Under the pieces are notes generated by a model. It saw only the letters and a program-made list of their open reading frames with translations. It ran no database searches and was not told where the DNA came from. The translations under genes and the position numbers were made by a program. Below, piece after piece: positions 51,528-64,000 of a stretch of DNA of 64,000 nt. The number at the start of each line of letters is the position of its first letter. Positions within the stretch are counted from its first letter, which is position 1. Origin of the DNA: Variovorax paradoxus (lineage in GTDB: Bacteria; Pseudomonadota; Gammaproteobacteria; Burkholderiales; Burkholderiaceae_C); the NCBI RefSeq assembly GCF_009755665.1, contig NZ_CP046622.1, forward strand, positions 4,154,001 to 4,218,000, given 5' to 3'.

Positions 51528-52814
51528 CTATTTCGCCTGCGAGATCACCGTCCGCTCGATCAGCCGGTCGTCGCCCAGCACGATCATCGAGAACAGCAGC
51601 TCCTCCAGGTTGTTCGCGCGGGCGGCCTTGCGCGCCATCAAAGGCGTGGCCTGGGGGTTGAGCACCAGGAAGTCGGCTTCGCAGCCGGGCTGCAGGTTGC
51701 CGATCACGCCTTCGAGCCCCAGCGCGCGCGCCGCGCCGCCGGTATGGCGCCACCACAGCTGCGAAGGCGCAATGCTCAGGCCGGTCTTGGTCTGGCCCTC
51801 GCGGCCCACGTAGTAGGCCGCCATCATGGTGTGGAAGGGGCTGAAGCTGGTGCCGCCGCCCACGTCGCTGGCCAGCCCGTACGGGTAGCCGACGCGGTCC
51901 GCCGCGCCGAAGTCGAAGAAGCCGCTGCCCAGGAACAGGTTGCTGGTGGGGCTTACCGCGGCGGCCGTTCGGGTGTCGCGCAGCAGCTCGCGGTCGGTGT
52001 CGTCCAGGTAGATGCAGTGCGCATACACGGCGCGTTCGCGCATCAGCCCGAAGCCGGCATACACATCGAGGTACGAACGCGCCTGCGGATACAGCTCGCG
52101 CACCCACGCCACCTCGTCGCGGTTTTCGGCCACGTGCGACTGGATCCACGTGTCCGCGTATTTGGCGGCCAACTCGCCGGCGCCGCGCATCTGCGCGTCG
52201 GTGCTCGCGGGTGCAAAGCGCGGGGTGATGGCGTAGCCCAGGCGGCCGGTGTTGTGCCACTTGCGGATCAGCGCTTCGGAGTCGATGAGGCTCTGCTCGG
52301 TCTCGTCGCGCACGCCGTCCGGCGAATGCCGGTCCTGCAGCACCTTGCCGCTGATCATGCGCAGGCCCCGGCGCTGGGCGCCCTCGAAGAAGGCATCGAC
52401 CGACGCCACATGCGACGTGGCAAAGGTCAGCGCCGTGGTGACGCCGTTGCGCAGCAGTTCGTCGAAGAACACGTCGGCCACTTCGTTCGAGTGCGCCGGG
52501 TCGATGAACTTGGCTTCCGCCGGAAAGGTGTAGTTCTCGAGCCAGGGCAGGAGCCCCGGCGAGGGCGAACCGATGATGTCCGTTTGCGGAAAGTGGATGT
52601 GCATGTCCACGAAGCCCGGCGCGAGAATGCGGCCCGGCAGGTGGGTCAGCTCCGCATCGGGGTGGCGCGGCGACACGGCGGCGTGGCTGCCGGCGTCGAG
52701 CACACGCTGGCGGCCGGCGCTGTCGGCGGCGACGACCAGCAGGCCGTCTTCATCGAAAACGGGCAGTCCGGCGTCGTCGAATCGAAGGAGGGAGGCGCGG
52801 TAGGCTTTTTTCAT
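51528..52814 (-). CDS. guaD: Guanine deaminase
   Basis: A 428-residue amidohydrolase converting guanine to xanthine. The N-terminal metal motif is GFVDMHIHFPQTD (HxH, near 72), with QSHVAENRDEV and the later ASDVGGGTSFS (near 320) that distinguish guanine deaminases from related enzymes. Length matches the E. coli enzyme. It probably forms part of a loose purine-salvage neighbourhood with the BMP-family receptor and the adenosine/adenine deaminase. Monocistronic in appearance: 77 bases separate it from the propeller gene. Confidence 0.9.
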   Translation of the reverse strand: MKKAYRASLLRFDDAGLPVFDEDGLLVVAADSAGRQRVLDAGSHAAVSPRHPDAELTHLPGRILAPGFVDMHIHFPQTDIIGSPSPGLLPWLENYTFPAEAKFIDPAHSNEVADVFFDELLRNGVTTALTFATSHVASVDAFFEGAQRRGLRMISGKVLQDRHSPDGVRDETEQSLIDSEALIRKWHNTGRLGYAITPRFAPASTDAQMRGAGELAAKYADTWIQSHVAENRDEVAWVRELYPQARSYLDVYAGFGLMRERAVYAHCIYLDDTDRELLRDTRTAAAVSPTSNLFLGSGFFDFGAADRVGYPYGLASDVGGGTSFSPFHTMMAAYYVGREGQTKTGLSIAPSQLWWRHTGGAARALGLEGVIGNLQPGCEADFLVLNPQATPLMARKAARANNLEELLFSMIVLGDDRLIERTVISQAK

Positions 52815-52891
52815 CGTTGCTGCGGAGGGTAAACCAGCCCCGCAGCGCCGCAATTTCCATGCGCGTATGAGTGCTATATGCCGTCCCCACT

Positions 52892-53875
52892 TCAATCCGG
52901 CGGCAGGGCACGCGACTGGATGTCGAAAGGAACGCCGAGCGGAACGGCCGCCTCGCCGTCCTTGCGCCGGGTCAGCAGCGGGTACTTCGATTCGATGAAG
53001 TAGACCCGGTCGCGCAGCACCGCGCCCGAAGACGGGTCGTTGAGCCCCGCCACCACTGTTTGCAGCGCCAGTTTCGCGCCGTCGATGCGCGCCACCGTGA
53101 CCTGCCCACCGTAGGGGCCGTCGCCGAAGGCATTGCTCTCGAACAGCACCAGCCGCCCGGGCTTCCAGGCCCGGATCGCGTCGACGTTCTTCATCATGCG
53201 CGGCGCCTCGATGCGGGTGACTTCGCCGGGCCCGCCATCGGCGTTCAAACCAATGCGCAGCAGATGCGATGCGGCGGCTACGAGGCTTACATAGATGTCG
53301 CGCCCGCCATCGATCGCAATGCCGTTCAAACCCTTGTACGGCCCTTCGCCGGCCAGTGCCGGGTTTTCCTTCCAGACCGTGAGCGCGGTCGCATTGGGCG
53401 CGAGCCGCAACACGCGCGGGTGGAAGGAATCGGTCACGTAGATGTTGCCGCGCGCGTCCTGGGCAAGATCGTTGCAGTAGCCCGCATCGGGCATTGCGTA
53501 GCTTGCGCGCGGCGCGCCCGTGGCGAGGTCGTAGCGCTTGAGGGCGCTCGGCGTCTGCGGCACGGTGGTGAAGCCGCTGTTGCCCGAGCAGACCCACAGG
53601 GCCTGGCGTTTCGCATCGACCAGCACGCCCTGCCCGTTCGCCAGGCCGTTGGCGCCGGGCTTCACGAGCACCTCGGCCTTCGGCGCGACGCCCGGCTTCA
53701 ACCGGGCGACGGCACCTTGGCGCCAACTGCCGACATAGAACGCGCCGTCAGGCCCGATGGCGACACTTTCCGGATACCAGTCTTCGGGCAGCGCCTGTAC
53801 GGCGGGCGGTGCGGCGGTGGCGGCCGCCGTGGCGAGCGCGAGCAGTGCGCCGGCCCATCGCGTGCGCCTGCTCAT
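52892..53875 (-). CDS. Exported SMP-30-like beta-propeller protein
   Basis: A 327-residue six-bladed propeller-like protein. A signal peptide ends near ATAA|APP (residue 22). PESVAIGPDGAFYVGS, CNDLAQDARGNIYVTD and LNGIAIDGGRDIYVS are repeat blades of the SMP-30/NHL type. The start is placed at 53875 because it overlaps the preceding stop as ATGA; a GTG six bases earlier would also be possible. It is co-transcribed with the short-chain dehydrogenase-like gene. The substrate is unknown; a lactone or sugar acid is typical. Confidence 0.8.
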   Translation of the reverse strand: MSRRTRWAGALLALATAAATAAPPAVQALPEDWYPESVAIGPDGAFYVGSWRQGAVARLKPGVAPKAEVLVKPGANGLANGQGVLVDAKRQALWVCSGNSGFTTVPQTPSALKRYDLATGAPRASYAMPDAGYCNDLAQDARGNIYVTDSFHPRVLRLAPNATALTVWKENPALAGEGPYKGLNGIAIDGGRDIYVSLVAAASHLLRIGLNADGGPGEVTRIEAPRMMKNVDAIRAWKPGRLVLFESNAFGDGPYGGQVTVARIDGAKLALQTVVAGLNDPSSGAVLRDRVYFIESKYPLLTRRKDGEAAVPLGVPFDIQSRALPPD

Positions 53876-54477
53876 TGCCACACGCGAAACACGCGCCCAG
53901 TCAGTGGGCCTTCGACGCTGCGCACATAAGCAAGCGCCGCTCGCGCAGCCGGTACGGTTTCGACGCCCGGAAAGAGCGCGCCATACGCCGCCAACGATTC
54001 GGTCAGCAGCGTCGGGCTGACCGCATTGATGCGCAGGCCGCGCGCCAGTTCGATGGCTGCGCCTTTCACGAAACCCTCGACCGCCGCATTCACGGCAGCC
54101 GCATTGGCTCCGCCGCGAACCGGATCGTCGGCCGCCACGCCCGTGGTCAGCGTGATCGAGCCGCCATCTGCCAGAACGTGCTGGCCCAGCAGCGCGAGGC
54201 GCACCTGGCCGAGCAGCTTGTCCTGCAGGCCGATGTTGAAATCGGCCGGCCGCATTTCGGCAAGCGGCCCGAAGAACAGCCCGCCAGCCGCCGAAACGAT
54301 CGCGTCGACGCGCCCTACAGCGGCATACAGCGCCTCGACGCTCGCGTCGCTCGTGATGTCGACCTGCCGGTCGCCGCGCGTGCGGCCTGCACGCACTACC
54401 TCGTGCCCGCGCCCGGTCAACGCCTGCGCTACTGCGCTGCCCACGGCGCCCGTCGCGCCCACAACAAGAACCTTCAT
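53872..54477 (-). CDS. Short-chain dehydrogenase-like protein without catalytic Tyr
   Basis: A 201-residue SDR-fold protein. The NAD(P)-binding motif GATGAVGSAVA (about 7-17) and the downstream VSAAGG are intact, but the segment where the YxxxK pair normally lies reads NAAAVNAAVEGFVKG, without the tyrosine. Lin1944-like atypical SDRs have the same trait. It may bind a nucleotide without being a typical oxidoreductase. First gene of a two-gene leftward operon with the propeller protein; faces a LysR gene across 102 bases. Confidence 0.8.
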   Translation of the reverse strand: MKVLVVGATGAVGSAVAQALTGRGHEVVRAGRTRGDRQVDITSDASVEALYAAVGRVDAIVSAAGGLFFGPLAEMRPADFNIGLQDKLLGQVRLALLGQHVLADGGSITLTTGVAADDPVRGGANAAAVNAAVEGFVKGAAIELARGLRINAVSPTLLTESLAAYGALFPGVETVPAARAALAYVRSVEGPLTGRVFRVWQ

Positions 54478-54579
54478 GAAAACCTCGCCAAGTGAATCAA
54501 GAAGGTCCCATTGTTTTGCGAATGGATAGTTCGATAAATTGCCATCCGGTTCGGCAATTCGAAACTCATAGTTCTTAAT

Positions 54580-55461
54580 ATGGACAAGCTGCGCGCCATG
54601 GAAGTCTTCGTCGCTACGGTTGACGCGGGCAGCTTTGCCGCGGCCGCCGAAGCGCTCGATCTCTCGGCCGTGATGGTCGGCAAGCACATCCGCGCGCTCG
54701 AGGATCAGCTCGGCGCCCGCCTGCTGGAGCGCACCACGCGGCGCCACGCCCTTACCGAAATCGGTGCCGCTTACCTGGAGCGTTGCCGCGACGTGCTCGC
54801 GAGCGTGCACACGGCCGACGGCGTGGCCGAGTCGCTGCGCGCCATGCCGCAGGGCGTGCTGCGCGTGACAGCGCCCGTCGCCTATGGCGCGCACCGCCTC
54901 ACACCCGTCATTGCCGAGTACATCGCGGCCTACCCGCAGGTGAAGGTGGACTTGAACCTCAACGATCGGGTGGTCGATCTGGCCGAAGAGGGCTTCGACT
55001 GCGGCATCCGCTCGGGGGCCGCGGTCGATGAACGGCTCATTGCGCGGCCGCTCGCATTGGCCCGCATGTTCGCGGTGGCAAGCCCCGCCTGGGTTGCGCG
55101 CCACGGGCTTCCAAAGCACCCGTCCGAACTGGAAGCTTTTCCGCTGCTGGGCTTCGCGGCGTGGGGGCCGAACCATTCATGGCGCTTCACGCGCAACGGC
55201 CAGACGGTGCATGTGCCGGTGCGCGGCCCGCTCAGCACCAACAACGGCCAGGCGCTGCTGGCCGCGGCGATTGCGGGCGTGGGGGTGATCGTGCAGGCCG
55301 ATGCATTGCTCGGCCCTGCCTTGGCCTCGGGTCAGGTGGTTCGATTGCTGCCCAAGTGGGAGCTGCCGACACGGCAGGTTCACATCATGCGGCTGCCCGA
55401 AGCCCGGCCCAGCGCCAAGCTTCGGACCTTCGTCGACTTTGTGGTCGAGCGGCTGGGCTAG
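54580..55461 (+). CDS. LysR-type transcriptional regulator
   Basis: A 293-residue LysR regulator. The N-terminal helix-turn-helix (about 15-60, SFAAAAEALDLSAVMVGKHI) and the DLNLNDRVVDLAEEGFDCGI effector segment are typical of the CrgA-type branch. It is divergent from the SDR-like gene and likely controls it. It converges on the BMP receptor gene with 10 bases between. Confidence 0.88.
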   Translation: MDKLRAMEVFVATVDAGSFAAAAEALDLSAVMVGKHIRALEDQLGARLLERTTRRHALTEIGAAYLERCRDVLASVHTADGVAESLRAMPQGVLRVTAPVAYGAHRLTPVIAEYIAAYPQVKVDLNLNDRVVDLAEEGFDCGIRSGAAVDERLIARPLALARMFAVASPAWVARHGLPKHPSELEAFPLLGFAAWGPNHSWRFTRNGQTVHVPVRGPLSTNNGQALLAAAIAGVGVIVQADALLGPALASGQVVRLLPKWELPTRQVHIMRLPEARPSAKLRTFVDFVVERLG

Positions 55462-55471
55462 CGCGACTGAC

Positions 55472-56572
55472 CTAACGCGCGACGCGCCCCTGCACGCCTT
55501 CGGCAAGCCAGTTCATCTTCAGGATCTGCTCGTCGTTCAGTTGCGCACCTTTCGCAATGACGACACGGCCCTCGTTGTCGCGCACATCGCCGTCCACCGC
55601 GCGAAACGGCTGCAGCTTGCCCGCGGCAATGTCCTGTTGGCGTGCCAGCACCTCCTGCTGCACGGCCTTGGGCACCTTGGTGCCGAAGTCGCCGACGCGG
55701 ATCATTCCTTCCTTCACGCCGCCCCAGAGGTTGCCGCTCTTCCAGCTGCCGTCGAGCACCGCCTGCGCGCGCTGCGTGTAGTAGCCGCCCCACTGGTGGG
55801 TGACCGCGACGATCTGCGCATCGGGTGCAATCTTGCGCATGTCGGAGTGGTAGGCCACGGCCATCTTGCCGCGCTCTTGCGCCGCGGCCATCACCGCCGT
55901 GGAGCCGGTGTGAAAGGCGACGACGTCGGCGTTCTGGTTGAACAGCGCCATGGCCGCATCGCGCTCCTTCGGCGGATCGAACCACTCGTTGAGCCACACC
56001 ACCGCCACCTTCGCATTCGGGTTGACCGAACGCATGCCGAGCGTGAAGGCATTGATGCCCTGCAGCACCTCAGGAATCGGAAAGCCCGCCACGTAGCCGG
56101 CCACGTTCGTCCTGGTCATGCGCCCGGCCGCAATGCCTGCGAGATAGCGGCCTTCGTAGTAGCGCGCGTTGGCCGTTGCCACGTTGGGCGCGGCCTTGTA
56201 GCCGGTGACCGATTCGAACTTCACATCGGGAAAGTCGCGCGCCACCTTGAGCGTCGGCTCCATGTAGCCGAAGCTGGGCGTGAAGATCAGCCGGTTGCCC
56301 TGCTGCGCAAGGTCGCGGATCACGCGCTCGGCATCGGCCCCCTCGGGCACGTTCTCGACGAAGGTGGTCTTGACCTTGCCGCCGAGCGCCGCGTCGACAG
56401 TCTTGCGGCCCTCTTCATGCTGGCGCACCCAGCCGGCATCGGTAACCGGCGTCACGTAGACGAAGCCGATCTTCAGCGGCTCCTTGGGAGCCTGCGGTTG
56501 CGAAAAAGCGGGAGATAAAAAACAGGCGGCTGCCCACGCCAGAACGGCGCGGCCCGCGAGGTTTTTGTACAT
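55472..56572 (-). CDS. BMP/Med-family nucleoside- or purine-binding lipoprotein-like receptor
   Basis: A 366-residue periplasmic binding protein of the BMP (basic membrane protein/PnrA-like) family, receptors of nucleoside or purine ABC transporters. A signal peptide ends near AFS|QPQ (residue 25). IGFVYVTPVTDAGWVRQHEEG at the N-terminus and ANARYYEGRYLAGIAAG are family hallmarks. No lipobox cysteine is clear. Neighbouring guanine deaminase and adenosine/adenine deaminase support a purine ligand. No ABC membrane or ATPase genes are adjacent in the window. Confidence 0.88.
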   Translation of the reverse strand: MYKNLAGRAVLAWAAACFLSPAFSQPQAPKEPLKIGFVYVTPVTDAGWVRQHEEGRKTVDAALGGKVKTTFVENVPEGADAERVIRDLAQQGNRLIFTPSFGYMEPTLKVARDFPDVKFESVTGYKAAPNVATANARYYEGRYLAGIAAGRMTRTNVAGYVAGFPIPEVLQGINAFTLGMRSVNPNAKVAVVWLNEWFDPPKERDAAMALFNQNADVVAFHTGSTAVMAAAQERGKMAVAYHSDMRKIAPDAQIVAVTHQWGGYYTQRAQAVLDGSWKSGNLWGGVKEGMIRVGDFGTKVPKAVQQEVLARQQDIAAGKLQPFRAVDGDVRDNEGRVVIAKGAQLNDEQILKMNWLAEGVQGRVAR

Positions 56573-56660
56573 GGTGGTCCTCTACATGGCCCCGGAAAAG
56601 CAAAAACCCGCAGCCGGCCGGGACGCCCTGCTGCGGGGAGAGGATTTTAGCGGGGGCCGC

Positions 56661-57605
56661 TCAGTGAAGCTGCGCCGGCTCCAGCTGCACATGCTGGCGC
56701 ACGGCCTCCATCAGCAGCGTGGCGAGCCGCTCCACCGGCGTCTCGGCCGCGGCCTGCGCGCGGTAGAGCATGAGCGACATCTGCGGCAACGCCGGAAGAC
56801 CCACGGCCGTGCGGTCGATGGGGCGCACATGCGCCGGCAGGCCGAAGGGCGTGCGCACCGAAAGCCCGAGCCCGGCCGACGTCGCCGCCCACAAGGCCGC
56901 AAGGCTGGCGCTGGTGAACGCATGCCGCCACGGCGTGCCCGCGCGGTCGAGCGCGGCGGTGACGATTTCGCGCAGCGGGCACGGCGCATCGAGCAGCACC
57001 AGCGGCAGCGGCTCCCTGGTCTTGCGGGCGCCGCTGCGGCGCTCGCGCTCTTTCCACCAGGGCGCGTCGAGCGCATCGGGCGCCCTGGGGCCGATCCACT
57101 GCAGCGGCAGCCGTGCCACGCGCTCGCCGTGCGGCGTCATCTGCTCGCCGGTGTCCCACACCAGCGCCAGGTCGAGCTGCCGAAGCTCGAGCCGCTCGCG
57201 CAGCTCGGCACTGCGCGCCACGCAGGCCTCGATGCGCACCTTGGGATGCGCGCGTGAAAAGCGCCCGAGCACGGCGGGCAGCAGCGTTTCGCCAAAGTCT
57301 TCCTGCAGGCCGAGCCGCACCCAGCCTTGCAAGTCCGCCCCGCGCATGGCGGCACCGGCTTCTTCGTTGAGTTCGAGCATGCGGTGCGCATAGGCAAGCA
57401 GCGTTTCGCCCGCATCGGTGAGCTCCAGGCCGCGGCCTGCCTTGCGAAAAAGCGCCGTGCCGGCCTGCGCCTCGAGCTTCTTGAGTTGCGCGCTCACCGC
57501 CGACGTGGAGCGGCCCAGCCGATCGGCCGCGCGCGCATAGCTGCCGAGCGCAATGCCGGTGGAAAAACTGCGCAGCACGTCGAGATCGAACATCACCTGT
57601 GACAT
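56661..57605 (-). CDS. LysR-type transcriptional regulator
   Basis: A 314-residue LysR regulator. The start at 57605 is supported by AGGTGA five bases upstream. The N-terminal helix-turn-helix (SYARAADRLGRSTSAVSAQL, about 22-41) is of the type that includes many purine or amino-acid regulators. It faces the MFS transporter gene across 95 bases and is its most likely regulator. Confidence 0.88.
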   Translation of the reverse strand: MSQVMFDLDVLRSFSTGIALGSYARAADRLGRSTSAVSAQLKKLEAQAGTALFRKAGRGLELTDAGETLLAYAHRMLELNEEAGAAMRGADLQGWVRLGLQEDFGETLLPAVLGRFSRAHPKVRIEACVARSAELRERLELRQLDLALVWDTGEQMTPHGERVARLPLQWIGPRAPDALDAPWWKERERRSGARKTREPLPLVLLDAPCPLREIVTAALDRAGTPWRHAFTSASLAALWAATSAGLGLSVRTPFGLPAHVRPIDRTAVGLPALPQMSLMLYRAQAAAETPVERLATLLMEAVRQHVQLEPAQLH

Positions 57606-57700
57606 GGATTCACCTTTCAGCACTCGTCCTGTTTTTTCGAACGGTTGGCTCATTATTTTCTGATTTTCAAAACCTTTGCAACGGCGGACACTGCACCGCC

Positions 57701-62728
<5,028 letters not shown>

Positions 62729-62821
62729 GGCGATGCGGTTCCCAGAAAAAATGTCTTATATCCCGTGCCGCGGGCGGACACCAGCCTCGGATCTCCCGCA
62801 TCCGGCCGGCTCTGGTCGCAA

Positions 62822-62859
62822 AATATGAACATCGTATAAACTTGAACGACGTTCATATT
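62822..62859. promoter_or_regulatory. Palindromic operator-like site for the TetR gene
   Basis: A perfect 13-base palindrome TGAACGACGTTCA (62843-62855) lies just before the TetR start. Around it a second inverted repeat, AATATGAAC (62822-62830) and GTTCATATT (62851-62859), shares one arm. TetR proteins typically bind such sites to repress their own promoter, and this site is well placed for that. Confidence 0.6.
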
Positions 62860-62873
62860 TCAGTGGCTAACCT

Positions 62874-63518
62874 TTGGCAGACGCAGAACCTACAGGCAGG
62901 CGCGAGCGGCGCCGCGCCCAAACGCTCGACAGCGTGGCAACCGCTGCCATGCGGCTCTTCGAAACCGACGGCTACAACGCCACCACGATGGAACAGATTG
63001 CGCTGCAGGCCGACGTGGCCAAGGGCACGCTGTACAACCACTTTCCAACCAAGGAGGCGATCCTCGCGCACTGGGTGCACAAGGAACTGGCGGCGGACAC
63101 GCAGCGGCTGAGCCGGCTGGCCGAGAAGCCCGGCAGTTTCGAGTCGCGGCTGATGCAGCTGCTCGACGCGTCGGCCGAATGGTCGGAGCGCTACCGGGCC
63201 TACCTGCTCGACTACTTCCGGTTTCGCTTTCTCAACATCGAGGACGAGCTCGACGCCGGCGATGCCCAAGGGCGCCCGCGCGACCTCGCGGGGCTCTTTG
63301 CGCTGCTGATCGCACAGGCGCAGCAAGACGGCACACTGCGCGCCGACCTGCCCGCCGAGCACCTGGCTTCGCTGCTGCACCACCTGTACTTCGGCGCGCT
63401 GATGCGATGGCTCACACAACCGGGCCTGGCGCTCGGCGACGAGTTTGCGGTCATTGTCGAAATCTTTGTCGGCGGCGCCCGTGCCGCCGGCAAGCCACTG
63501 CGGAGAAAGCGCGCATGA
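62874..63518 (+). CDS. TetR-family transcriptional regulator
   Basis: A 214-residue TetR regulator. The N-terminal helix-turn-helix (about 12-58) includes ATTMEQIALQADVAKGTLYNHF, the classic signature. The start is TTG at 62874: it is the only start codon available after an in-frame stop and before the conserved region. No strong Shine-Dalgarno precedes it. It is joined to the glycosyltransferase gene by ATGA overlap. A palindromic site at 62822-62859 suggests autorepression, lifted by a small hydrophobic ligand. Confidence 0.87.
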   Translation: MADAEPTGRRERRRAQTLDSVATAAMRLFETDGYNATTMEQIALQADVAKGTLYNHFPTKEAILAHWVHKELAADTQRLSRLAEKPGSFESRLMQLLDASAEWSERYRAYLLDYFRFRFLNIEDELDAGDAQGRPRDLAGLFALLIAQAQQDGTLRADLPAEHLASLLHHLYFGALMRWLTQPGLALGDEFAVIVEIFVGGARAAGKPLRRKRA

Positions 63519-64000
63519 AGATCGCCGTCGTTACCTATGGCACCGAGGGCGATACCCGCCCGCTCGCGGCGCTGTGCCATGCGCTCGACAACGCGGGCCA
63601 CGCCTCGGTGCTGCTGGCGGACGCATCCACGCTGAGCACCGCGCAGCGGCTCGGCGTGCGCTCGCATGCATTGGCAGGCGACATCCGCGGCGCGTTGGGC
63701 ACCGGCGGGGCCATTGCCAACGTCGTGGCGCCGAGCGACCGGCCCGGCGCGGCCGCCAAGGCGCTCGCGAACATCGCCAACGTGCAAGCCGCAGCCTGGC
63801 TGCGGCAAACGGTCGAGACCGCGCGCGGTTGCGACGCCATCGTGTGTGCAGGGCTCGCCGCTTTCGTGGGGCTGTCGGCAGCGGAAGCCCTCGATGTGCC
63901 GGCCATCGGTGCCGGCATGTTCCCGCTCACGCCGACCCGCGAGTTCGCATCACCCTTCCTGCCGCCTTCGCGCGTGCCGCGCTTTCTGAATCGCGCCAGC
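63515..64000 (+). CDS. Glycosyltransferase, GT1/MGT type (partial)
   Basis: The first 162 residues of a glycosyltransferase cut by the window end. The N-terminus VVTYGTEGDTRPLAALCHAL matches the GT-B acceptor-domain start of the UDP-glycosyltransferase (GT1, MGT-like) family, which adds sugars to hydrophobic small molecules such as macrolides, flavonoids or rhamnolipid precursors. Its start overlaps the TetR stop as ATGA, so its expression is probably controlled by that regulator. The donor-binding C-terminal half is outside the window. Confidence 0.85.
   Translation, partial: MKIAVVTYGTEGDTRPLAALCHALDNAGHASVLLADASTLSTAQRLGVRSHALAGDIRGALGTGGAIANVVAPSDRPGAAAKALANIANVQAAAWLRQTVETARGCDAIVCAGLAAFVGLSAAEALDVPAIGAGMFPLTPTREFASPFLPPSRVPRFLNRAS

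Overview
The window looks like chromosome from a high-GC betaproteobacterium of the Comamonadaceae, most likely Variovorax or a close relative. That inference rests on the GC-rich coding, a Bug-type tripartite-tricarboxylate receptor, many LysR regulators facing their targets, and GC-rich palindromic repeats between genes. No rRNA, tRNA or CRISPR array was seen. The window starts in non-coding DNA and ends inside a glycosyltransferase gene.

Layout. 0.3-2.9 kb: a less GC-rich accessory segment with a MazG-like pyrophosphohydrolase followed one base later by a large PD-(D/E)XK-like nuclease / DUF2075 helicase protein, then a small opposing hypothetical gene. 3.3-16.6 kb: metabolism and cell envelope (Ptb/Pta-type phosphotransacylase, an unusual class A penicillin-binding protein, SMP-30 lactonase, LysR/DHA2 exporter pair, acetate kinase, LysR/dihydrodipicolinate-synthase-family/Bug-receptor set, peroxiredoxin-like/AraC pair). 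16.7-24.2 kb: an RpoE-ChrR (ECF sigma / zinc-cupin anti-sigma) pair flanked by two lipid-modification operons, FAD oxidase-DUF1365-CFA synthase and CFA-synthase-like methyltransferase-DUF1295-DUF2177. A good ECF promoter match precedes rpoE. 24.3-32.7 kb: LysR, GNAT, a small exported protein, a large glycine-rich autotransporter carrying two compensating frameshifts, a nitrobindin-like protein, a CNNM/CBS membrane protein and ApaH.

32.7-45.4 kb: a divergently organised organosulfur locus. The leftward operon has eight genes: substrate-binding protein, flavin monooxygenase, class II aldolase, second binding protein, permease, ATPase, membrane cytochrome c, third binding protein. The rightward operon has four genes joined by ATGA overlaps: SfnB-like acyl-CoA dehydrogenase, fourth binding protein, cysteine-dioxygenase-like cupin, four-domain rhodanese. 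All four binding proteins have twin-arginine-like signal peptides, and the shared 109-bp promoter region has a near-perfect inverted repeat placed 8-9 bases from each start codon. The likely joint role is import of organosulfur compounds, oxidative release of sulfur, and sulfur transfer during sulfate limitation.

45.6-48.3 kb: a less GC-rich segment (GlxA-type regulator, TDT/SLAC1-like transporter with an internal duplication, SMR-type small transporter) ending beside possible insertion-sequence debris and a strong bidirectional terminator; it looks acquired. 48.3-64.0 kb: RhlE-type helicase, zinc metallopeptidase, dCTP deaminase, then a loose purine-salvage neighbourhood (guanine deaminase, BMP-family receptor, adenosine/adenine deaminase, MFS carrier), a LysR/SDR/beta-propeller set, a lipoprotein amidohydrolase, an orphan PAS histidine kinase, and a TetR-glycosyltransferase operon with a palindromic operator-like site.
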